Positions 1 through 4,819 of a DNA stretch of 8,820 bases are shown here, piece by piece. The notes under the pieces are model-generated. The model was not told the origin of the DNA. It did no database searches and saw only the letters and a list, made by a program, of their open reading frames with translations. The DNA is from RGIG1668 sp045124495 (GTDB lineage: Bacteria; Bacillota; Clostridia; Lachnospirales; Lachnospiraceae): positions 1-8,820 of the forward strand of contig JBGVLX010000074.1 of NCBI GenBank assembly GCA_045124495.1, in the 5' to 3' direction. The position numbers and the translations under genes were made by a program. Each line of letters starts with the position of its first letter. Position 1 is the stretch's first letter.

Positions 1-4
1 TCGC

Positions 5-73
5 TGCGTTCGGCTCGTAGCGGTACTAAATTCGCGACAAGTCGCTCATTAAGTACCGACGGCCGAACAAGCA
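5..73. repeat. Large imperfect palindrome, REP-like
   Basis: Bases 9-27 pair with 52-67 in a GC-rich stem with small bulges (TTCGGC with GCCGAA, CGGTACT with AGTACCG). An inner hairpin, GCGAC (34-38) with GTCGC (41-45), caps it, and TGC 5-7 can pair with GCA 71-73 below. No T-run follows, so it does not look like an intrinsic terminator of an upstream gene. A dispersed extragenic palindromic repeat or a structured RNA end is more likely. The pairing is seen directly; its class is inferred. Confidence 0.6.
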
Positions 74-86
74 CCTGCTTATGTAT

Positions 87-114
87 TTGCTTCTTTTGAA
101 TCACATAATATAAG
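87..114 (+). promoter_or_regulatory. Candidate eno promoter
   Basis: TTGCTT (87-92) and TATAAG (109-114) are separated by 16 bases. The -10 matches five of six consensus bases and the -35 only three. Transcription would start near 121, leaving a leader of about 125 bases. It is the best candidate between the left palindrome and the leader hairpins, but it is weak. An upstream promoter outside the window is equally possible. Confidence 0.25.
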
Positions 115-153
115 TTTTTTAATCGTTTCGCAATTGCCTAAAGAAGAATGAAG

Positions 154-232
154 GAAAGGATAAAATACAAACACAGGTCTTTCATCCTTTTGTGTTTGTC
201 CTCGGGTAAAAATGTGGATTTTTCTACCTGAG
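154..232 (+). promoter_or_regulatory. Structured 5' leader of eno
   Basis: Two adjacent hairpins can form. ACAAACACA (167-175) pairs perfectly with TGTGTTTGT (191-199). CTCGGGTA (201-208) pairs with TACCTGAG (225-232) with one G-T wobble. Alternatives compete: AAAGGAT (155-161) is complementary to ATCCTTT (184-190), which lies in the first loop, and CAGGT (174-178) is complementary to ACCTG (226-230), the 3' arm of the second hairpin. The second hairpin ends five bases before the GGTG ribosome binding site at 237-240. No T-run follows either hairpin, so if the leader regulates, translation or RNA stability is more likely than attenuation. The pairings are seen; regulation is inferred. Confidence 0.45.
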
Positions 233-246
233 ATTTGGTGTAAAAG

Positions 247-1578
247 ATGCAGGAATATTTAGAAATTGAAAAGGTGCATGGAAGAGAAGTATTAGATTCT
301 AGAGGAAACCCTACGGTGGAAGTAGAGGTTACCTTGGCAGATGGTACGGTTGGTCGTGCTATGGTTCCATCCGGAGCTTCTACTGGTAAGTTTGAAGCGG
401 TGGAACTTAGGGATGGAGGAGAACGTTATCGGGGACTGGGAGTACAAAGAGCGGTAGATTTCGTAAATGGAGAACTTGGTCAGGCAATTTTACATGAAAA
501 TGCCAGAAAACAGGCATACATTGATAAGTTATTGATGGATAAAGATAATAGTGAAAATAAAGGAAATATGGGTGCCAATGCCATGCTTGGAATTTCTATG
601 GCGGTTGCAAAGGCAGCGGCGTTAAGTCTTGATCTTCCGTTGTATCAATACTTAGGTGGTGTCAGGGCCAGTGTATTGCCGGTTCCTATGTGTAATATTG
701 CCAATGGTGGTGCTCATACTGCTTCCACAGTTGATTTTCAGGAATTTATGATTATGCCGGTGGGAGCTTGTTGTTTTCATGAGGCGTTACGAATGGCTTC
801 TGAAATTTATCATAAGTTGAAGGAATTGTTAAAGAAGGATGGACACGTTACAGCGGTAGGGGACGAAGGTGGATTTGCGCCGGATTTAAAAGACGCCAAG
901 GAAGTTTTTGAGTATTTAATGAAAGCCTGTACAGAAGCCGGATACCAGCCTGGAACAGATGTTGTATTTGCCATGGATGCAGCTGCTAGTGAACTTTATC
1001 AGGAAGACAGTGGGCTTTATTATTTTCCGGGGGAAAGTAAAATGAAGGCAAAGGAAAACGGAGTGGATCCTGTCGGTCTTCCGGATACGAAGTCTGCTGC
1101 TGTGGTCCGCACTACGGAGGAAATGATTGATTTATATGAAGAATTGGTCAATACCTATCCTTTGGTTTCTATTGAAGACGGCCTAAGAGAGGATGATTGG
1201 GAAGGATTCCGGAAACTGACGGAACGTCTTGGAAGTAAGGTGCAATTAGTAGGAGACGATTTGTTTGTCACCAATCCAAAACGAATCAGACAGGGAATTG
1301 AAGAGAAAGTTGCCAATGCAGTGCTGGTAAAGGTAAATCAGATTGGAACTGTAACGGAGGCCATGGAAGCCATTGAACTTGCACACAAAAACGGATATCG
1401 CACCATCATTTCTCATCGAAGCGGTGAAACAGAGGATACTTTTATTGCAGATTTGGCAGTGGCCGTGAATGCGGGACAGATAAAGACAGGTGCCCCTTGC
1501 AGAAGTGAGCGTGTGGCAAAATATAATCAGTTGCTAAGAATTGAAGAAGAATTAAGTGTGATTGGAAAGTATCGATAA
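247..1578 (+). CDS. eno: Enolase (phosphopyruvate hydratase)
   Basis: Cytosolic glycolytic enzyme that interconverts 2-phosphoglycerate and phosphoenolpyruvate with Mg2+. Family motifs are present in order: the SGASTGKFEA mobile loop (42-51), GGAH (154-157), GDEGGFAP with general acid/base Glu207 (205-212), Mg ligands Asp244, Glu310 (SIEDGL) and Asp337 (GDD), catalytic Lys362 (LVKVNQIGT), SHRSGE with His390, and Lys413 (QIKTGAP). The 443 residues slightly exceed the usual 425-435. The excess is in residues 259-288, which contain an FPGES segment and a basic, proline-containing stretch before the RTTEEMI helix. I have seen similar insertions in clostridial enolases. The ATG at 247 has a modest GGTG site (237-240) with six-base spacing and follows a structured leader. 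The N-terminus aligns with the family, so the start is secure. It is probably monocistronic: 384 non-coding bases follow. Confidence 0.98.
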   Translation: MQEYLEIEKVHGREVLDSRGNPTVEVEVTLADGTVGRAMVPSGASTGKFEAVELRDGGERYRGLGVQRAVDFVNGELGQAILHENARKQAYIDKLLMDKDNSENKGNMGANAMLGISMAVAKAAALSLDLPLYQYLGGVRASVLPVPMCNIANGGAHTASTVDFQEFMIMPVGACCFHEALRMASEIYHKLKELLKKDGHVTAVGDEGGFAPDLKDAKEVFEYLMKACTEAGYQPGTDVVFAMDAAASELYQEDSGLYYFPGESKMKAKENGVDPVGLPDTKSAAVVRTTEEMIDLYEELVNTYPLVSIEDGLREDDWEGFRKLTERLGSKVQLVGDDLFVTNPKRIRQGIEEKVANAVLVKVNQIGTVTEAMEAIELAHKNGYRTIISHRSGETEDTFIADLAVAVNAGQIKTGAPCRSERVAKYNQLLRIEEELSVIGKYR

Positions 1579-1593
1579 AATAAAATGAACGAA

Positions 1594-1698
1594 TTTTGTA
1601 CTTTGGTGCGGCAAAGGTTGATGCTTTGATTGCATATGTTGTGTGCTTTAGTTACTGTTCACTTGTGAACATTAATTGCTCTGCACCAAAGTTCAAAA
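1594..1698. repeat. 105-bp element with 16-bp terminal inverted repeats
   Basis: The left arm (1594-1609, ending ACTTTGGTGC) and right arm (1683-1698, starting GCACCAAAGT) are inverted copies with one mismatch in 16. In the centre sits a second perfect dyad, TGTTCAC-TT-GTGAACA (1656-1671). As RNA this is a long stem topped by a hairpin. As DNA it resembles a small MITE-like or extragenic palindromic repeat. No clear target-site duplication is visible, and no T-run follows, which argues against a simple eno terminator. Confidence 0.5.
1651..1676. repeat. Dyad motif TGTTCAC-N2-GTGAACA, copy 1
   Basis: Perfect 7-bp dyad (1656-1671) inside a longer imperfect palindrome: GTTA at 1651-1654 can pair with TAAT at 1673-1676, allowing one wobble. 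A closely similar palindrome occurs at 7408-7435. It could be an operator or the core of a dispersed repeat; no function can be assigned from the sequence. Confidence 0.45.
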
Positions 1699-1901
1699 TA
1701 ATATCAGGCTAAAGCTAAAATGATCATATTTTTTATGTTAGCATGGGCGTATGACTATGAGGATAGTTAAACATAAGAAGGTAGCCTTTTGAAATGAAAA
1801 CCAATTTTTGATTCATGCTGTTATGTGGACGAAAGACAAGTTTGGATCATTGCGTAAACGAGAAATCGCTCTTAAAAAAGTGAAATATTCACAAAAAACG
1901 A

Positions 1902-1930
1902 TTGAATTTTAAAATTATTTGTGTTAATTT
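1902..1930 (+). promoter_or_regulatory. Candidate promoter of the rloA-like gene
   Basis: TTGAAT (1902-1907) and TAATTT (1925-1930) are 17 bases apart, matching four and three of six consensus positions. It is weak, in a very AT-rich stretch where chance matches are common. It is offered because the gene needs its own promoter, given the long gap after eno. Confidence 0.22.
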
Positions 1931-1962
1931 ATCTTTAAGAATAAAAATAGGAGTGGGTAGCA

Positions 1963-3267
1963 ATGCTTTTACGTTTTAAAACATCAAATTATCGTTCTTT
2001 CCGGGAAGAAATTGTGTTAGATATGGAAGCAGCATCCTTTAACGAATATAAAGAATGTTTATTGGAGTATAAGAAAGATAACTATTTACCTAATGTTGCG
2101 ATTTATGGAAAAAACGGTGGGGGAAAAAGTAATCTGATCCGTTCATTTTGGCTGGCAGTACAGTTTATAACAAATGCGCAACGGACTCAGCATGAAACTG
2201 CTGAGATACCGGTACGTCCCTTTGAGTTGGATGATTATTCGAAGGATAATCCGACCTCTTTTGAATTTGAGTATGTATATAAGAATAAAAAATATATTTA
2301 TGGATTTCAGGCAACCAAAAAAGATGTTGTAAAGGAGTATCTGTACAGCTATCCAAAAGGTCAGAAAGTAAATGTTTTTGAACGAAATTATCAAGAATAC
2401 CATTTTGTGTCTAATAGTGAGAAAAAAATGAAGGAATTGATAAAAGGGGCGGTAGCAGGAAATCAGTTGTTTTTTGCGATTGCCTGCACCATGAATTACG
2501 CTCCTTGTATTGAAGCAATGGGTTGGTTTCGAAATCAGATTTTTTTTGCAAGGGATTTTGTGGACATAGGAAAGAGTTTGCTATCCAATCGCGAAGATAG
2601 TGAGATGTTAAAAACAATTGTATCTGTGGCTAAAATTGCTGATATAGGTATTTGTGATATGAAATTTGAAATTAATAATCTGGAAATATCGGATTTAGGG
2701 GAATTACCTGAAGATATTGGGGAAGATGTAAAATTGCAAATAAAAAAGGCATTTTCTAATTTTAAGCAGGCGTTAGAAAGTGGACCAAATGAAGCGGAAG
2801 GAAAATTGCAATATAGTGAAGTGAAAGCTACATCGTTTCATAGTGGAGTAACAAAATCTGGTGAGGGAAAAGAATTTTCTATGGGGTTAAGTGATGAATC
2901 CGATGGAACGAGAAAATTAATGGCATTGTATCCGGCTATTGAAAATGCGCTGAGGGTCGGTGGTGTTGTATTGGTAGATGAAATTGAAAAAGAATTACAT
3001 CCTTTATTGGTGGAATATTTAATTGGACTTTTTCAGGGAGAAAAAAATCAACATGGAGCACAGATGATTTTTACTACACATAGTACCGAAATTATGGGAA
3101 GGGAACTACTTCGTCGTGACCAGATTTATTTCGTAGATAAGAATAAGAAAACTGGGGTGTCTGAATTGTATTCCCTAGCCGATTTTTCACCACGTAAAGA
3201 TGAGAATATTTATAAGTCTTATATTTTGGGAAAATATGGGGCCATTCCGCATATTATGGAGGAGTAG
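1963..3267 (+). CDS. RloA/AbiLi-like AAA-type ATPase (defence pair)
   Basis: A 434-residue ABC/SMC-fold ATPase of the AAA_15/AAA_21 type found in phage-defence pairs. The N-terminus, MLLRFKTSNYRSF, is the usual first strand and turn of the group. Walker A is GKNGGGKS (49-56). A signature-like LSDESDGTRKL (309-319) follows, then Walker B VLVDEIEKELHP with Asp339/Glu340, and the H-loop TTHS (371-374). All nucleotide-site elements are present, so the protein looks catalytically complete. An AGGAGTGG site (1949-1956) precedes the ATG at normal spacing. The next gene, an RloB-like effector, starts one base after the stop, the arrangement known for RloA/RloB and AbiLi/AbiLii. In such pairs the ATPase is thought to sense infection and hold or activate the nuclease. 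Here that partner is broken, so the ATPase may be an orphan. Family assignment is from motif and context; the exact subfamily is uncertain. Confidence 0.85.
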   Translation: MLLRFKTSNYRSFREEIVLDMEAASFNEYKECLLEYKKDNYLPNVAIYGKNGGGKSNLIRSFWLAVQFITNAQRTQHETAEIPVRPFELDDYSKDNPTSFEFEYVYKNKKYIYGFQATKKDVVKEYLYSYPKGQKVNVFERNYQEYHFVSNSEKKMKELIKGAVAGNQLFFAIACTMNYAPCIEAMGWFRNQIFFARDFVDIGKSLLSNREDSEMLKTIVSVAKIADIGICDMKFEINNLEISDLGELPEDIGEDVKLQIKKAFSNFKQALESGPNEAEGKLQYSEVKATSFHSGVTKSGEGKEFSMGLSDESDGTRKLMALYPAIENALRVGGVVLVDEIEKELHPLLVEYLIGLFQGEKNQHGAQMIFTTHSTEIMGRELLRRDQIYFVDKNKKTGVSELYSLADFSPRKDENIYKSYILGKYGAIPHIMEE

Positions 3268-3268
3268 C

Positions 3269-3669
3269 ATGGCACGAAAAATAAAAAAGAGGGAAAGAAG
3301 TTCTGTGATTTTTGTCTTTTGGGAAGGGGAAAGTGAGCAGGAGTACTTTAAATTTGTTAAGCAGGAATTCCAAGAAAAAGCAAATGTAATCATACATAAA
3401 CAAAAAGGATTGTTTTCTAAGGCAGTAGCAGCTTTTCAGAAAAATCCGAAATATAAAGCAATCTCTGAAGAAGTGAGTGAAATTTGGTTTTAAAAATTGC
3501 AGAGCGTTATGAGGTGGTAATTGAGAATGGGGAGTGGAGTTTGTTAAAAGTAGTTGGATTAAACGAAATTGATTTAAAAAACGAAGATAACAAGAATAAA
3601 ATATTATTTTTTACAGATTCCACTTTTACAAATGTTCATGAAGTATTAAAAGAATTATCAGAAAAATAA
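3269..3669 (+). pseudogene. RloB/AbiLii-like TOPRIM effector, internal deletion
   Basis: An RloB-type effector in two pieces. The ATG at 3269 (GGAGGAG at 3258-3264, inside the end of the ATPase gene) opens 74 codons: a basic start, then IFVFWEGESEQEYF, the N-terminal TOPRIM strand with its catalytic-type Glu, ending EVSEIWF followed directly by TAA (3491-3493). RloB proteins normally continue here with an FDxD-type acidic motif and a core containing NPCFELW-like residues. Instead, another frame carries an RloB-like C-terminus (about 3490-3669): KIAERYEVVIENGEWSL and TFTNVHEVLKEL. The pieces sum to about 133 residues against roughly 200-220 expected, so 70-90 residues and the frame are lost. 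A sequencing frameshift alone cannot explain this. TTG 3484 could open the second frame but has no ribosome binding site. The nuclease is presumably inactive. The family match is from recall of conserved motifs. Confidence 0.75.
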
Positions 3670-3688
3670 CATAGGTTTAATAAGGTTT

Positions 3689-3692
3689 GGTG
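3689..3692 (+). promoter_or_regulatory. RBS choosing ATG 3699 for the hydrolase
   Basis: GGTG lies six bases before ATG 3699, the same motif and spacing as used for eno. The in-frame TTG 3687 and GTG 3690 have no well-spaced site, and the residues they would add (LVWI) are not typical of the family, which starts close to the first beta strand. ATG 3699 is therefore preferred. Confidence 0.6.
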
Positions 3693-3698
3693 TGGATA

Positions 3699-4514
3699 AT
3701 GTCAGAAAGCAGATTAAAAATTGGATTAGGGCAATTGGATATGGTTTGGGAAGAGAAAGAAGCGAACCGAAAAAAGGTAAGAAAGATGGTTCAGGAAGCT
3801 TCCGGGCAAGGAGTTGAACTTTTGGTTTTTCCGGAAATGACGCTAACCGGTTTTAGCATGGAAGTGGAAAAGACATGGGAAGAAAAAGGAGAAACAGTTT
3901 CCTTTTTTAAAGAGTTATCGAAGGAATTTCAGATTTGCATTGGATTTGGTTATGTAAAAAGGGCTAATAACCGGGGAAGGAACCAATTTTGTGTGGTAAA
4001 AGATGGAGAGGTTTTGGTGGAATATACGAAAATACATCCTTTTTCCTACGGTAAGGAAAGCTTGTATTTTGAAGCGGGAAATGAGATTACCGGTTTTACT
4101 TTGAAAAATTTTCATATTGGCATGTTTATCTGCTATGATTTGCGTTTCCCGGAAGTTTTTCAAATTAGTGCAAGGAAAAATGAAGTGATTCTTTTAATTG
4201 CTGATTGGCCTAAGGCAAGAGTAGAACATTTTAGGGCATTGCTGAAAGCGAGAGCCATTGAAAATCAGTGTTACATAGTGGCAGTAAATCGTGTAGGATA
4301 TGAAAATGAGGAATATTATGAAGGTAGTTCCGCCATTTATTCACCGAAGGGGAAGTTGCTTACCAAGGAAGTGGATGAGGAAAGCTTGATTGTGGCAGAA
4401 CTCGATTTGGTGGATATCTTGGAATATCGGGAGAGTTTTCCACAAATCAAAGATAAAAGGACAGAGTTATATTGTGAGTTATACCAAAATGTTGTTTCCG
4501 CAGATTTTAATTAA
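3699..4514 (+). CDS. Carbon-nitrogen hydrolase, YafV/Nit2-like amidase
   Basis: A 271-residue single-domain nitrilase-superfamily enzyme. The Glu-Lys-Cys triad is clear: Glu46 in LLVFPEMTLTGF, Lys111 in YTKIHPF, and nucleophile Cys145 in GMFICYDLRFPE. The ARAIENQCYIVAVNRVG and EGSSAIYSPKG segments are also typical. The ICYDLRFP form of the cysteine motif and the length fit the YafV/Nit2 (omega-amidase) branch, whose members hydrolyse alpha-ketoglutaramate, alpha-ketosuccinamate or deaminated glutathione. The exact substrate cannot be read from sequence. The protein is cytosolic, with no signal peptide. It starts 29 bases after the RloB remnant on the same strand with no obvious promoter between, so it may be co-transcribed with the defence remnant, but a functional link is doubtful. 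ATG 3699 is preferred over upstream TTG 3687. No strong terminator follows; only an A/T-only stem (4516-4535) is visible. Confidence 0.92.
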   Translation: MSESRLKIGLGQLDMVWEEKEANRKKVRKMVQEASGQGVELLVFPEMTLTGFSMEVEKTWEEKGETVSFFKELSKEFQICIGFGYVKRANNRGRNQFCVVKDGEVLVEYTKIHPFSYGKESLYFEAGNEITGFTLKNFHIGMFICYDLRFPEVFQISARKNEVILLIADWPKARVEHFRALLKARAIENQCYIVAVNRVGYENEEYYEGSSAIYSPKGKLLTKEVDEESLIVAELDLVDILEYRESFPQIKDKRTELYCELYQNVVSADFN

Positions 4515-4560
4515 AAAATATTCTAACAGATATTTGAAATAAAGGTATAAAAAATAGTAC

Positions 4561-4602
4561 AAGCGAAAAAAACGAAAAACAAACGAAAAACAAAATAAAA
4601 AA
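4561..4602. promoter_or_regulatory. A-tract array upstream of tRNA-Leu promoter
   Basis: Runs of A begin near 4566, 4575, 4586 and 4597, with repeated CGAAAAA units, roughly one helical turn (9-11 bases) apart. The array ends four bases before the -35 hexamer. Such arrays act as UP-element-like or bent DNA at strong stable-RNA promoters. The spacing is seen; activity is inferred. Confidence 0.4.
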
Positions 4603-4606
4603 GTGC

Positions 4607-4635
4607 TGGAAATGTCCGGTGATTTATGATATAAT
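4607..4635 (+). promoter_or_regulatory. Promoter of tRNA-Leu
   Basis: A perfect TATAAT (4630-4635) lies 17 bases after TGGAAA (4607-4612), which matches four of six -35 bases. Transcription would start near 4642, a few bases before the mature tRNA 5' end at 4648, a normal arrangement for a single tRNA gene. Confidence 0.65.
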
Positions 4636-4647
4636 AATATGCGTTGA

Positions 4648-4731
4648 GCGGAATTGCTGGAATTGGCAGACAGGTATGATTCAGGTTCATATGTTGGCAA
4701 CGACGTGAGGGTTCAAGTCCCTTATTCCGCA
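4648..4731 (+). tRNA. tRNA-Leu (anticodon CAG)
   Basis: An 84-base type II tRNA. Acceptor arms are GCGGAAT (4648-4654) and ATTCCGC (4724-4730) with discriminator A4731; CCA is not encoded. The D stem is CTG/CAG (4657-4659 with 4671-4673) with GG at 4665-4666. The anticodon stem TATGA/TCATA (4675-4679 with 4687-4691) holds the loop TTCAGGT, giving anticodon CAG (4682-4684), which reads CUG. The long variable arm has a four-pair stem (4693-4696 with 4701-4704). The T arm is GAGGG-TTCAAGT-CCCTT. Long variable arm, CAG anticodon and discriminator A identify leucine. It is a single gene with its own promoter and terminator. Confidence 0.96.
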
Positions 4732-4745
4732 TCACATAAAGAAGG

Positions 4746-4772
4746 TAGAGGTTTTATGACCTCTATTTTTTT
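4746..4772 (+). terminator. Intrinsic terminator of tRNA-Leu
   Basis: TAGAGGT (4746-4752) pairs perfectly with ACCTCTA (4759-4765) around a TTTATG loop and is followed by seven T (4766-4772). It lies 15 bases after the tRNA. Confidence 0.9.
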
Positions 4773-4778
4773 ATACTT

Positions 4779-4815
4779 AAAAAAGAGGTGATGCACTTGG
4801 CATCGCCTCTTTTTT
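4779..4815 (-). terminator. Terminator of glgB, possibly bidirectional
   Basis: Bases 4779-4794 pair with 4800-4815 in a 16-pair stem with one G-T wobble and a five-base loop (ACTTG). The arms start with A6 and end with T6, so U-tracts are available in both directions. It begins four bases after the glgB stop codon and can also back up the tRNA terminator on the plus strand. Confidence 0.92.
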
Positions 4816-4819
4816 CATC

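Larger units (their letters stand above)
1579..1962. other. Intergenic region between eno and rloA-like gene
   Basis: No convincing gene lies here. It holds the 105-base inverted-repeat element (1594-1698) and an AT-rich segment with small inverted repeats: GCTAA 1714-1718 with TTAGC 1738-1742, and ACTAT 1754-1758 with ATAGT 1763-1767. A 29-codon reading frame (1823-1912) has no ribosome binding site. A candidate promoter and the ribosome binding site of the next gene are at the right end. I see no classical terminator with a T-run for eno. Confidence 0.6.

Noticed and set aside
1823..1912. 29-codon frame (MWTKDKFGSLRK...) upstream of the ATPase gene
   Set aside because: No ribosome binding site, no recognisable family, and short enough to arise by chance in this region. 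It was not promoted to a gene or a remnant.
3484..3669. Separate small gene starting at TTG 3484
   Set aside because: No ribosome site, and its sequence reads as the C-terminus of an RloB-like protein, so it is treated as part of the pseudogene.
3687..3698. Longer hydrolase start at TTG 3687 or GTG 3690
   Set aside because: ATG 3699 has GGTG at six-base spacing and gives the usual N-terminus for the family.
3691..3699. TGTGGATAA, a DnaA box in reverse, at the hydrolase start
   Set aside because: A single isolated match overlapping the ribosome site and start codon; it is most simply explained by chance.
4648..4731. tRNA-Leu as an integration (att) site
   Set aside because: No integrase and no repeated tRNA 3' end is found in the window; the nearby accessory genes lie 5' of the tRNA, beyond the hydrolase.
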